Assembly (NCBI GenBank): GCA_018398765.1
Contig: JAHBMJ010001441.1
Location: 1 to 30,612, forward strand
DNA length: 30,612 bases
Direction: 5' to 3'
DNA from: Chromera velia
Taxonomy: Eukaryota; Sar; Chromeraceae
How positions within the stretch are numbered: the first letter of the stretch is position 1; every line of letters starts with the position of its first letter. Shown in pieces: positions 1-11,849 of this stretch. The notes below the pieces were generated by a model. That model did no database searches and was not told the DNA's origin. It saw nothing but the letters and a program-made list of their open reading frames with translations. Made by a program: the position numbers and the translations under genes.

Positions 1-572
1 CTCTGTAAAACTCAGCCACTTCCTCGTCTCCCGCCCCACTGGTAGGGGCGTATGCGGAGATCAGTGTGACGGCTTCGAGGTCAACTCGCCCGATGCGGCT
101 TGCATTACCAGCTTGCTGCAGCACGCCGGGTTTCTGCCTCTCTGCCTTCCTGCTGAACGAGAACCCCACCCCATTTCGCCCCTGTAATGCACTTCCTGCA
201 GGCGGGCCCGCGAGGAGCAACCGCTGCCTTTCATGGCATTCCGTCTCCCCGTGGATACGGGTTTCCTGCAGGAACGCAACGTCCACACTCGCCCTGTGGA
301 ACTCCTCCGCGATGTGGGCTGTCCTCCTTGGGGGAGCCTGTGCTCCCTTTCCTCCTGTATCAAGTAAGGTGCGGCAATTTTGGGTTCCAAGGAACCAGCA
401 CTGTCTACGCCGCTTTTCTTTCTTTCCGTCTCCTTTTTGCCTGTTGCTCTTTTTCCACCTTCCAACTTTCTGTTGCTGCCTTTGCCTGTGTGTCTTTGGT
501 TGCCTACCATAGCAGCGATGCTTGTTCCCTGAGGGGGGCGGCTCTTGACGCCTCAGGGCAGTTCTGCACGGC
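1..572 (-). mobile_element. LINE-type non-LTR retrotransposon, endonuclease (APE/EEP) fragment, cut by the window edge
   Basis: Read on the minus strand there is an open frame from just after a stop at 573-575 to base 1. It has the landmarks of the apurinic-type endonuclease of LINE elements, in order: a GTxNxRTLL-like start (GTQNCRTLL), then VDVAFLQETR with the metal-binding Glu, then NGVGFSF, then RIGRVDLEAVTLISAYAPTS. This domain nicks target DNA to prime reverse transcription. No ATG is visible in the frame. The first part (about 572-400) is Lys/Arg/Gln-rich and may be linker or decayed sequence. The reverse transcriptase would lie beyond base 1, so I cannot tell whether the element is intact. 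The family is recognised from motif order only. LINEs are known in Sarcocystis but not typical of Toxoplasma. Confidence 0.8.
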
Positions 573-1510
573 TTAACTGGGGGAGAGAAGACTCTTGCTG
601 AGACCAGTCCAGCACTGTTGCACAGAACTCCGTGGTTTGGGCTGCTTTTTTCTTCAGAGAAGCGACGGTTCGATCCAAAGCCTCTGCCCCAGACGGGAAA
701 GACTCCAAACCGTTGACACATTGATTAAACGTACACAGAGTGACAATCTTTAAAATCCTGCTATTTTAAATTGAATTGTCGAAATTGTTCTGATGCTGCC
801 CTGCTTGTGTTGACTTGCCTACAGACTTACAAAACGTTCGATCGCTAGTTCGCTCGTCGCCTTTTTATGGGCCGTCGGGCCGTCGCCCAAGGCTGATGAT
901 GGCGCATAATAACGATAATGCTGATGGGTACAGTTGATGTATAGTGTAAGTTGATGCATTGTAAGTATTCAAAGTTGGTCTTTCTAGTATTAAAGTCTAC
1001 TTAGAGGGCTTGTGAGGGGTATAGGCACTGATAAATACTTGCAGTGTCGTGCACGGCTTTAAAAATCTTCACTGACCACCACATCCTTTCCACTCAATAC
1101 TGCATTGATGACCCTTTCTTGAAGCCCGCGGAAGGCGGAAAAACTAAATGTGTTTCGGAGCGTCTGCCGGAGTCCTGAGCTCCAGTCAAAATCTTCAAAC
1201 CACGGGCGAAGGTCCTGTTCGAGATGAAGGGGTACCGGCGCAGGATAGTTTCCCGCTGCCTGTTACTCTCTCAGACGAGCCACAGACTCCCGCATCAGGT
1301 CAGAAGAATCGGATATCTGAATTAATATACGTAATGGGCCGGTGTGCTGAGCAGAGGGAGAGAGCTTAAGCCAGGATGCTTGGGTAAGTACTGCCGCGAG
1401 GACCTATACACTTTAATTTCAGTCTTCTTTGACTCTTCAAGCAATTTTTCTTTTTGCTTTAAGCAACCATCGAGAGGTGAACCTTACTGAAGACTGATCG
1501 AATGTTTTAT

Positions 1511-1572
1511 TGTACTCTGGAAACTCTGAAGACGACTTATATGCTCATGTACTCTGGAAACTCTGGAGACGA
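1511..1572. repeat. Degenerate direct repeat, 25-bp unit
   Basis: The 25-bp segment beginning TGTACTCTGGAAACTCTG at 1511-1535 recurs at 1548-1572 with a single change. A weaker third copy (TATACTCTGTGAA) follows near 1580. The spacing is 37 bp. No coding role is apparent. Confidence 0.8.
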
Positions 1573-1647
1573 TATGTTATTATACTCTGTGAATCTCACC
1601 AAAATCTCTGTAGAAGCATTCACCACATGTGTTACATGCATGTAGAC

Positions 1648-1734
1648 GGGTGGCTCTTATACCCGCGTGCAGTCTAAAAGCCGCCCATGCACCAAACATG
1701 CATGCAGGGGGCTCTTAGGTCCGATCTAAGAGCC
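1648..1734. repeat. Two adjacent hairpins sharing a GGCTCTTA-type arm
   Basis: Arms 1648-1662 and 1672-1686 pair imperfectly (12 of 15). Arms GGCTCTTAG at 1710-1718 and CTAAGAGCC at 1726-1734 pair perfectly around a 7-base loop. The arms of the two hairpins resemble each other, as in a small inverted-repeat element or its remnant. Confidence 0.6.
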
Positions 1735-4289
1735 ACCTGATGAAGCGCACCCCATTTTTTTTATACCCAAGTGGCCCTTACAAGTTCTCTCACATAGCAC
1801 AGTTTACGGGTCAAAATTGTAGTAGCCCGGGAGGGGGTCGCTTCTATCTCTGTCCGTCACAGTGTTGCCCAAATTCCAAAATATGCCCCTCAAGCAACTC
1901 GCATGGAGCTGTGATCGCACATACCTATAGCTTAATTACTTCGATCAAACGTCTCTTTTACGTAGCACACAGAGCCACAAGCGATAGAAAAAAGACAGTG
2001 GCGAGACCGAAGGGGGGGGTCGCGCATGATGTTGTGTGTTGGAATTGCGGTTGCTTGTCTGGCATGTCAGGATTGAGAGTGTGCGCATTGGTACTGCGGC
2101 TTATGCCAGGACGATTTTAAATTGTGCGCGCAACCGATCGTTCACGGGGTGGTGTTTGAGCCATGCCGAGATTTATTGATTTTTCGTGCCGTATGTGTAT
2201 TTGGCATCGAATTGGCATGCGTCCGTCTATTTATACATGCGTACTAAGATACAGGCATGTGAAATTTCGAGTAGAAGGACTGTTCTTCTACTGAATACAG
2301 TGCTGCTGCCTACTAGCACAGTGCAGAGACGGTTAGGACATACGTTACAGCTGTCTGAAGTAACACAATTTCCAAGGTAACACTAATTCGCACATGCGTG
2401 CCCCTCAAGTAACTCGCATAGAGTTGCAAGTGCATGCTCGTGCGGTCCCAAAAAGCATACTTCGTGCATGTTACCGTAGCCCCCGCCCCATGCATGCATG
2501 CACCTGCACAAGATATGGCCAAGCCCCCGATGGTGTGCATCAATCAAATTTGCGGACCCCCTAAAGGGCCCCCCGAGGCACTCACCCAACTGGTTGGGTG
2601 TATTTTGTATTTTTAAATTACTATACTAACACTAGGCCATACCGACAATGAACATTAACGTACATATTCCTACCACAGAGAGGTTCAAATATCGTGAACG
2701 TCAAACAGTCAGAAATGGTTATAGTCTGTGTATATGCACTGTCTCTGTATGCATGAACATATAGGGAAAAAACCCACCAAACACACAAACAGAGGCTCCG
2801 CTCAGCTTTTTAGAGTCATGTGGGGGACTGCCTGCCTGTAGGGATATACATGTATGCATAGAGTCTAAAATCGCTTAGAGAGTAGTACCAGTCTGTGCAT
2901 GCACAGCTGTTTTCGTTGCCTACCTATCCCATTCCTCACTGGACTATAGCAGCCCGAGCCACAGATCTTTATAGTTATGACTAAAAAAAATGGTCCCCTG
3001 TCTAACTGTGTAGTGTGAGTATGCAGTTGACAGAGGAGACGGATATGCTGCTCTGGTTCATCTAAATGTGTTTGTTTGAGTGTCTGACTGTTGACTTCTT
3101 ATGGTATAGACCCTATGTGTTCTGAAGTACTCTTATCACACTTTTATTTACCATAGTAATTGATTAGTGCGAGAGAGAATATATACCCATACGAAGTATG
3201 GCTACTTTCAAACAAAACACATGCAGACATACATGCATGCAGACAGACCATTCGATATATCCAAGTCAAAAATTGATCAACAAAGTTAGATAGCCCCGAA
3301 AAGCAGTGTTGCGGTTGTTCCGCAGTGTTCATTCTCGGTATGGCCTAGTATGGCCTCACAGTACACCTAGTGGTACACTTGCGTCTGGATTTAACTGCAT
3401 GGGCACCACTTGTGCAGAAATTTGTATTATAGGTCCAAATAATGTCCGTACTATAAGGCCCCGGCCGGTAATTTTGATTTGTGCGCACACAGATGCCATT
3501 CAGGCCCAACTAATTAAGTGACACATAAAAATTTCTCTATAAGACGGCCTGCGCGTGTATACTCTGATCATACGCCGTTTTCCTTCAAAACTCAACTTAA
3601 CTTGAGTTATATAATTTAATCTGCTTACTGTACGGCAATTGTTGTTAGAGTGAACGCTTGCATGGTGCGTTCCCCAACTCTCTGAGTTCATAGTTATGTT
3701 GCAAAAAGAGGAACGTGAAAAAGCGTCGATCCCAGCCTGTTTACGATCTGCCCCCGATCAAAGGATAAAAACTTTTGTTTGTGCCCCCCTTTCGACGCCG
3801 GACTCGACTACGGGAGCACCCACCACGATACGTCGGCGCGCAGTGCGCGCCCACTCTCGTGTATCTCCTTTGTAGTGCGGCTCATGCACTTTTTTGTGAC
3901 AGGCTGGATGCTATAGTGCAACATGCATGCAATCAACGCAACACTCGCAACGCGCAACATCATGCACATGTTCAGGCATGCTTCCTGGGTGCACCATCGA
4001 TCCTATATCGATCCTGCATCCCTGTGACAGTCGTGCCGCTGCTTTATGCACAGGTTGATAGATCGATGGAATCAGCAGCAGTTATAAAGAACATTCGCTG
4101 ACTCAGTTCGATCGCGTTTGAAGCTTTTATATATATACCAGCTTTCAAAGTGAATCTCAAACGTGCTCGTTAAATTCTCCGAACTCGGTTGATTCATCGA
4201 TCGGCATTTCATCCTCTGAATTCGGTCCTCGGAGGGCACAAAAAGGGCTTCTTCTCGATCTTGCGAGGACGGGTCGATTTGTCCTCGAG

Positions 4290-5528
4290 ATGAATACCAG
4301 CACGCTCCAGGCAGTCTTGCAAGCTTCACGTGAAGTAGAGGAGCTGGCCCGAAAGCAAGCTTTCTCCGACTCGCAAGCTCTGGAATCGCTGAAGAAGATG
4401 CCGGTGCGTTTACAACGCGTGTCCTCTGCAACGGACCTCTGTCCCTCAGCGAGTCCTTGATTCAGTTCAGAGGCTGTCATTCTGATTGCAGGACTTCATC
4501 AGCCTCAACAGCATTTTTGGACCTTTTGTGGACTCTGAGGTATGGGAGTTCTGGTGAACCTAACCTGGTATAGTGCCGAGATGCCCTGGCATAATTCAGA
4601 CACTGTCCTGAGAACTGCAGCGTCTTCATTTTTGTGTTTTTGCAGAAACACCGCACCGAGTGCCCTCAAGATCAGCTGAGTCTGCAGTACTTTATGGACC
4701 TTGCAAGGAGTCGCATTGAAGGTAGGCACGCCACGCGCGAAAAATGTCGCTGGGTCACTTCGCACCGGATTTCTTTTGTCATCTGGCTGCCCCATTGCGT
4801 GTGCCTTCTTGCAGCATGTGCCGCGGACCCTTTCAAATTCGCACAACTGCACGCCAAGTATCTTGAGTCGAAGAATGCCGAAGATTCAGGTGGGTTTCTC
4901 TTTCGCCAAAGTTCCCTGTACATTTTTTCGTGTCCAAGATTGAAACGGGTCGATGAAACACTCAACGCTTTCTGCAGGCAAGGCAGAGGACTCGTGGGCG
5001 TGGATGTTCTTTGGTCCCGAGATCACCGAGAGCTCCGTCGTTTGGTCTGGTGAAGAGCAGCAAGCCTTTGAGAAGGTTGCTGAGGACATTTCACTTCTTT
5101 TGGCAGACGGAGACCAGTTTCAGTTGGCTGCGGACACGTTTGGCTTCTCAAGTACAGAGGTACACAGATTGCCAGGGGTAGAGATCCCTCTCTTCGCATT
5201 CGTTCCTTCTCACAGATAGAAAATCCCTTTTCATACATTCATGCAGCATGAAGCCAAGGATCTCGATCCCTGCTTTCAAAGTCCAGACGACATTTCGACG
5301 GGAATAGATGAAATCAAAGCGTACAGCGACATGGTTTCGGCTGGGACAGAACATGTGGACCGTCTGCAGATGATCCTGCAATCGACTGTCCTGAGGAGAA
5401 TCACAGCAAAGATTACGATGAAGCTCACTCGCACTGGCGCGACAGCTCTCACACTGAATAGTCCCGCTGAAGCGCCCATTCAGGTTACCTCAGCGCATGA
5501 GGAAGTCTTCGAGTGTCACACTGAGTAG
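4290..5528 (+). CDS. Unrecognised 258-residue protein, six exons
   Basis: Six exons fit together in phase: 4290-4403, 4492-4539, 4646-4721, 4815-4889, 4978-5159 and 5247-5528. All introns begin GT and end CAG, and most acceptors have a T-rich tract. The start is the ATG in CCTCGAGATGAATACC; the frame is open back to a stop at 4119-4121 but has no earlier ATG, so an upstream 5' exon cannot be excluded. The product is soluble, acidic and largely helical in appearance, with no signal peptide or membrane segment. Recognisable stretches are VEELARKQAFSD, FISLNSIFGPFVD, WAWMFFGPEITESS and LLLADGDQFQLAADTFGF. The last exon contains an arginine/lysine helix (TVLRRITAKITMKL) and ends in an acidic tail. 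I do not recognise the family. It is transcribed towards the AT-rich island and away from the neighbouring LINE fragment. The gene structure is well supported; the function is unknown. Confidence 0.8.
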
Positions 5529-5749
5529 AGGCGAGTAGAAGAAGTGAACAGAGTGAACGTGACATGGTTTTAAGTCGAAGCTATACGTCAGATTCTTCTT
5601 TGCCGCACTGCGCAGATTCAATTCTTTCCACTCGATAAGAAAATCGATTTCCCCTCGAGTTCATGACACTGTTCATGAGTCAAACATGGTAGAACAGCCT
5701 GCGTCTTGTATGCAGACACTAACTTTCGATCATGAGATTCAAGCTAATT

Positions 5750-6345
5750 CAAGCTACACTTCTTATGTTAGTTTCTGACTTTTTTTTTTTTAATTTAGTT
5801 TTTTTAACTTTTTTATAAACTTGAAAATCATTAAAATTAAAAGAATTACTAGTAAAATTATTTTTTAGTTATGATGATGATGATGATGATTATGATAAAT
5901 TACTAGTAAATTGGGTTAATTAATAGTAAATTAAATGACTTAATTCAATCTTAATTCAACTAAATGGCTAGCTAAACAGGGATACATATTATAATTTTAA
6001 ACACAATTTAATTGATAAATTTCCTATCAATTAAATAAATTTAAAACTTTTTAAACCTAGTTTGAAACATATGTTCAAATGATATGTTTCTAAACTTGAA
6101 ATTGTTAAATATAAATAGGTTTTTTATGCAGTGTAATAATATAGTATGCACTAGCTAAAATATTTGCAAGTGTATATCCAGGTGTACATACGGAGAAAAT
6201 AATTAAAATTTCAGTTTAAAGTTTATAGTATGTGACACAAGTATACACAAGTCACATGACCAAAAGAACTTTTCTAAATAATATGCATAAAACTTGAATA
6301 AGTAAAATTCTTCATCAGAGAATCGATTTCAGAAAGTATGTGAAA
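5750..6345. other. AT-rich intergenic island
   Basis: This roughly 600-bp block is far richer in A and T than the flanking exons and has sharp edges. It includes an ATG trinucleotide run (about 5871-5890), poly-T tracts, and a perfect 9-bp inverted repeat GAAACATAT/ATATGTTTC at 6064-6072 and 6082-6090. No gene is seen. It separates the plus-strand gene at 4290-5528 from the minus-strand dynein exons. Confidence 0.7.
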
Positions 6346-8829
6346 GTTTGGTTTAAACAATGGGGGCCGGGGCATTTTCTACGGCTCCAGGCGGCTCTGG
6401 CCATGGCTCTGTGCACCCTTGTCAATCAAGCCGAGTCTCCGGCTATTATACACGAGGATGTGCTTCGATCTCCAGATTCAGTAAAGTTTTTTGTCCACTG
6501 GCAGACCATTGCACAATGTTGAATTCGATTTCTTTAAGTTCATTTTCGAAGCTGCTATCTTCACAGCCGGCCCACACATGCACGATGACAATCCTGCTGG
6601 CTAGCTGCGACGTCGGCAGAGCATTGTCGGTGCAACTGCAGAAGGAGCCACCTGGAGGCGATAGACACCGCTCTTCCGACTGCCCGCCTCCCCAACCACC
6701 ACGCAGCCTGCCCGCAGGTTCTGCACTGCGAAGAACTGAAGGGCTCTCTTTTCAATCACTTCTGCCCGCGTCAGCCTCAGTAGGTTGCATGCAGCTCGGA
6801 CGAAGAAAGTGAGGCTATGGACGGCCGTCAACGATGCACCCTGCAGAGAGAGGGGGACTTCGAGGGAAATGAATAGGGAGAGAGAGAGACAGACCGATCA
6901 GAAAACAGAGTCACAGACAAATGTACAGGAAGAACAAAATCAAGAACTTTTGAGCTGGGTTCGCAGTCGATGTACTGACGTCTTCTGCTCAAGATGCATT
7001 GGTGTCGTCCCGGAATCAGAAGAAGAAATGCGTTGACACAGATTGAAGCGAGGAACTGATGATTGAGAGGAGCACTCAAGCAGATATGAAGGGAAGGAGA
7101 TAAGGAGGGAGGTTAGAGGAAGGAATACAGGGAGGACTGAAGGGCACCTAGGGGAAAAAAGGGACGGAGAAACTTGCCTGCTTTGATCATGATCCGAGAG
7201 GGAAGGCCCAAAGTTTCCTCGATCCGCCACTCTTTCTGCCAATTAACTCCCCGCAGCATTTTCATGCATGAGTGCTTTCTTTTTCTCCTTTTCGGCCGGC
7301 CTCTGCCTCTGCCGCGCCGTCTCCCCACCGGCCTCCTCGGCGGTCAAGCACGATGGATCTTCTTCTCCCCCTCCCTCCTCGCTGGCGTTCGTTTCCCTTT
7401 CCCCGGGGCCTGCTGCTGTGCATCTATGTTGCTGTTTGTGTTCTCACTGGAATCGTTAGCCTCACACGTGGAGGGGAAGAAGTCTCCGAGCAACGCTGCG
7501 AAGTTGGTCCCGTCCTCTGCAGGGAAACAGTCTGCATGCTTGGGACGGTGGCCTGCCTGCAAAAGAATTGAGAAGAGATAGACATGAGCAGTGTGGAGCA
7601 AGCAAGAGAAATACACAGCATTTCTGAGCACCTGTCATGAATGGATGATTAAAAAGATGAACGAATGAATGGATGGAGAGATGATGTAGTAGAGAAAGAT
7701 AGAAAGGACTGGAGCCGACGAAAGTGTCTCGCTTGAGTTGTTCCTCACTGAAAAAAGTCTCGTGAGACACAAGATTGGGTCTCATAGACAGACAGTAGAC
7801 GTTATTCGCTCTCACAACAAATGAGGCTGCTGCAAGCGGTTTGAAGTAGCGACACCGGCAAGAGAAAACGACAAGAGACAATCACGAACCTCAATGGCCT
7901 TCAAGAGAATAAATTCTTCCTCGTCTTGCTTCAGTGGAACCTCCTCCATTTCTCCCCTCAATCTCCATCCACAAAAAAATTTGAATGCTGACACAGCTTA
8001 CCCTTACAAAATGACAAAGATGATCATCAGCCGCAAAAGCCCTGTTCCATTCCTCTTTTTTCTTCATTGAAAAATTCTGTCTGTCAGCTTTACCTTCTCT
8101 CGAAACAGAAGAAAAAGAGTGACCGACTGACGTTCTCTCAGGCTCTGGCCTCTGCCTGCCTTGGGACTTCGGCTAGTAGAGAAAAATCTCTTGACGTATG
8201 AGCGTTGATGGCAAGATCGAGTCGCTCCGCAAACTCCAAATTCCTCTCGACAGACGTTGACAGCTCGTCCAGTCGTGATCTCAAAGCCGCAAGACTTTCC
8301 AACGGTTCCTGTGTGTGAGCGAGCAGCTTCGATTTCGTCAGGTGGATCGACAACAATGTGCTCCTGTGGTATTCTGCTTCCGTCTGCTTCTCCCCTTCAC
8401 AAGACCCTCTGTGCGCGACTGCACAGGATCTTCCGCTGTGAAATAAATGGCAAAGGCCTCCAGAGGGTTCCTGTCCGTCGGAGAGAACAGACCTTCGGCA
8501 GCGCGGAGGGAGAGGAGAGAAACGGCCATTGCCCCCTCTTGCAAATTTTCCAGCGATTGCCTCAACACGGGGAGCGCGCGTTGGAAACTTGCCACAAAGA
8601 CGTGCTTCTCGGCCTCCATCTCTGTCAGTTTGACCTGCACATGAGAAGACAGGGAAGGAACAGCAGACAGAGGTACATGTAAATCATGAAAGCAACCAAA
8701 AAGGAGGAAGAAGAGAAGTGCCAAAGGCTGACAGACACATAGACGTGAAAACAGATAGCCATTGAGGATGCTTCGAATGCGGACTTTCTAATCATATGGA
8801 ACAAAGAAAGAGTAAGAGAGAGAGAGAAA

Positions 8830-8846
8830 GAGGGGGGGGGGGGGGG
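8830..8846. repeat. Poly-G tract in a dynein intron
   Basis: A long G run follows an AGAG-rich stretch within the intron between dynein exons 9462-8869 and 8634-8425. On the minus strand it is a poly-C/CT tract. Confidence 0.9.
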
Positions 8847-9539
8847 AAATAATGAGTTGCTGACAGACCTCTAAGAGATTTTTGTTCTGTTCGACATCCA
8901 TTTTGGTGGCCAGGCTTCTCTCGTATTGTCTATCAAACCAGACAATCCTTAGGGACTCTGCAAGAAGCTTGAGGGCAGACAGCTGCCTCAACCTCATGGC
9001 CTCCACTTCTGCGACCTCTGCAGCAGCACTCACTTTGGCTTTCTGGTCCACAAACTCTTCCACCTTCTCAGCATGACCTTGAGCGAAGCCCTCGCAGTCC
9101 TTCACCCAATCCCTGAGAATGTCCAGTTGACGATCCAGCCAGACAGGGAAAGTCTTCAAGACACAATGATAAAGACCTGCGGGAATTCTCAACAGGCTCA
9201 TTCTCACAGGCGCCAGATGGACCCAGAAGAGCCCCACACCGAACTCTTTGGGGATTCGAGAGAACTGCCGCACCTGTTCTCCTACAGCCTGTGCGAGGGA
9301 CAAGAAGACGTCAGCAGGTTCCTCGGAGACTCTTGGGTCGTCAGGTGCCGCAATCTTCACGGCGGGCAGTCTGGCAATTGTACCCGCCCAGGTCGGTGCC
9401 TCGGAGGCCGTGCGCATGCAGGCGTCGAAGGAAGCCAGACCAGCAGAGACATGGGCGTAGCTCTGCAGACACAAAGAAAGGGGAAGAGTGTGGGCTTGGT
9501 GAGAAACATCAGAGAGAAACCCTTTTCTGGCAATAGCGG

Positions 9540-9575
9540 AGAAACGAAGAAGAGGAAGAAGAAGAAGAAGAGGAA

Positions 9576-9610
<35 letters not shown>

Positions 9611-9614
9611 AGAA
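9540..9614. repeat. GAA/GAG trinucleotide microsatellite
   Basis: A purine-only run of GAAGAG and GAA units lies in the intron between dynein exons 10459-9677 and 9462-8869. On the transcribed strand it is a CTT-rich polypyrimidine stretch. Confidence 0.9.
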
Positions 9615-11849
9615 TTTCCTTCGGTTCGCATTCTGAGGATCTTTGTCTTTCATTTCATCCTCTCTACGTGACTCACTGCAGCCACTGCCTGGAGGACTAC
9701 AGAACATGAGATGGCACATGTCGGTCTGCGACGAAGATGGGGAATGACCTCGAGGGTCATCATTGCCCCGAGTGTTTTTCCCTTCCCTGCGGTCTTCCGC
9801 CCGTGCCCCTCCTTCTGTTGTTGCTGCTGCTGCTGTGTTTGGAAGATTCGGGTTCGCAGAGTGTCTCCCAAAAGCTCGGAGTCTGACGCAAAGGCTGATA
9901 AAAGTTCTTTTGCGAGAACTCGAGCCGACTCTGCTGGTGCTCTGAATTCAAGGGCTGCAAGAAGAGGCCCAGACGATGATCCTGCACCCCCCCCACTGGC
10001 CCGGGCCCCCCAACACCTGAAGGCTGCACCAGGCTCTTTGGCATGAAATCCCTCTCGGCATGCCGCTCCAGCCTGAGGCTCGAGCAAGGGAGCAAGGAGC
10101 CGCATGTGCGTTGAATGCGAAGCCTTGGATAGGGCTGCGACTGCCATACAGGTCTGGTCTATGAAAGCTGCAGAAAGGGCTCTCAGAGATTCTTGGGAGG
10201 GTGAGAGGGACAGAGAGAGCTCTAACGGGGCTGCCCTGGCATCCCCACCCTCTTCAGAAGGCAGAGCAGTCGGGGGGCTGTAAAGGGAGAGGTCCAAGAA
10301 CAGAAGTGGACTCTGGGGGGTGGTCCCCGACCACCTCGCTCCCTCCTCTGGGGCCTCGGCTGCCCCTCCTGCTGCCTCATTCTCTGCGGGCTTCTTTGTC
10401 TGGTGACTCAAGCCCCCCTCCAGCAACACCAGCAGACGCTCGATCCACCTGTGAGTGACCTGAGACAACAAGGGGAGGGACAATGGAATTAAGGTTAGAG
10501 GGAGAAGGTCAAAGAAAGATTAGAGGGCACAAACAGACATACGACCAACTCTTGAAACCAATGTATTGTAATGTAGAGCTGTGGGAGAATGCACACAGAG
10601 CTGTCATCGAAAATACAAAAAGCAGAAGCATTTTTCACTTGAGATCAGGTACGTGACCGCTAAAAAAAAACAACCTTGCAGTCTGCTTCATTGGAGAGAA
10701 GCAAGATGGAGTGAGAGTGAGGCAGGCAGAATTTCGTTCCAGTCACACGGATGCAGAGCACAAATCCAAAATAAGAGGCACCTAATTCAGCTCGAAGGCC
10801 CTTCACTTCTTTTTTCGTGATGCACACACACAGACGTCGACTCACTTTCCGCTCTCTGAAGTTCTGCAGCCCTTCTTCGCCCTTCTTCTACATTCGTGGC
10901 CTTTCCCATGACTGAATCCGGGCCACAGAGAGGGATAAATGGGGTACGTAAGCTTGGGAGCCTGGGTGCGTGAAGTGAATGTGTGCTGAAAGTTCTGTCT
11001 ATCTACCCCCCCCATTCCGTTCTCTTTTGTTTCCGTTGTACAGCATCAGTACCATGCTCGTGCCTGCCTTTCCTTATTTGAACAAAAGGTCGGCAAGTAA
11101 ACCACCCTCGACCCTCGTTCTGAGGCAGCATGCAAACCCGTACGGAGCCGAAGCCCCGGGCGGAGAGACGTGGCTAGTCCCCCACTCTGCGGCACCCCTC
11201 GGTCCCTCCCCTCTATCTATTTTTTTGTGTTTTTGGTTTTGATATCTTCTTTCTGCCTTCTGACCGACAAGTTTGACCTTGCTTAAACCCGAAGAGTCGG
11301 GCTGGCTGTCAGTGACAGCCGCCAGCACAGCATGCAAACCCGTTTCCAGGCGGAGGATGAGCTTCGTTTCCGAGGGTCATGGCCACTCCTCTCTCTGCAC
11401 TTGTCGGTCAGGTTTCCGTTTTCGTCTGTCTGAATGATGCTCTCTACTTCCGTTTTTTCTCTTGTTCTCACTTTCTGTGGCGGGGAATGAGTTTGTGCAT
11501 GACTTCATGAGAGTGTATGAATGGGTGTGTGAGTGCTCAGGCTTCCTTCCGGACTCTTCTCCCCTTCGTTTAATCAGGCTTCACAACTTCACACCCCGAA
11601 GACGTCACACAGCTTCGCGTCCCGAACCCTGAGGTCAGGCGCTCTCCATCCTGCACGGCTCGGTCGATCACAAAAAGGAGGGAGGATTCAGCAAAAGATG
11701 CTGTAGACCAAGTTGGGCCAGCGCTGTCTGACACGGGTAGACCTCCGGTGCTTCCTTTTTCAAAACAATACAAAGAAAAGGGCCTTTGAAAAACACTTCA
11801 AAAAATGGGGAGAAAGAGACAAAGACTGAAGACAGAACTGTATTGGTTC

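Larger units (their letters stand above)
576..4289. other. Long stretch without a recognised gene
   Basis: Open frames here are short, overlap on both strands, and lack a convincing pattern of splice sites or protein motifs. What can be seen is repeat-like sequence: a direct repeat at 1511-1572, two hairpins at 1648-1734, several TGCATGC palindromes (for example 2491-2503, 3231-3240 and 3921-3930), and copies of a dispersed motif beginning TGCCCCTCAAG at about 1885 and 2399. Confidence 0.5.
6652..10459 (-). pseudogene. Axonemal dynein heavy chain, fragmentary copy
   Basis: Phase-consistent minus-strand exons are 10459-9677, 9462-8869, 8634-8425 (or to 8401), 8308-8168 and 6840-6652. Tentative exons are 7987-7890, 7556-7448 and one ending at 7178. 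Exon 9462-8869 holds IPKEFGVGLFWVHLAPVR followed by a long helical region, matching the dynein tail pattern IPxxxxLGxFxV. Exon 8308-8168 matches the start of the linker (DHC_N2): LRSRLDELSTSVERNLEFAE, then DFSLLAEV. Exon 6840-6652 resembles an AAA module: KRALQFFAVQNLRAG, then CVVVGEAGSRKSG. Its Walker A reads GEAGSRKS, where the family has GPxGxGKT/S, so the second-last Gly is Arg. Axonemal dyneins are about 4,500 residues long. Most of the linker and AAA1 have no room between 8168 and 6840, and nothing follows 6652 but AT-rich DNA and another gene. I infer a truncated or rearranged copy. A shortened functional protein or a misassembly remains possible. Confidence 0.7.

Noticed and set aside
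660..690. GGTTCGATCC resembling a tRNA T-loop
   Set aside because: No acceptor stem, D arm or anticodon arm could be built around it.
4072..4480. Minus-strand open frames opposite exon 1 of the six-exon gene
   Set aside because: They are shadows; the plus strand has canonical, phase-consistent splicing through this region.
9073..9636. Plus-strand frame of 187 codons ending in a Lys run
   Set aside because: It is the complement of a dynein exon plus the GAA/GAG repeat.
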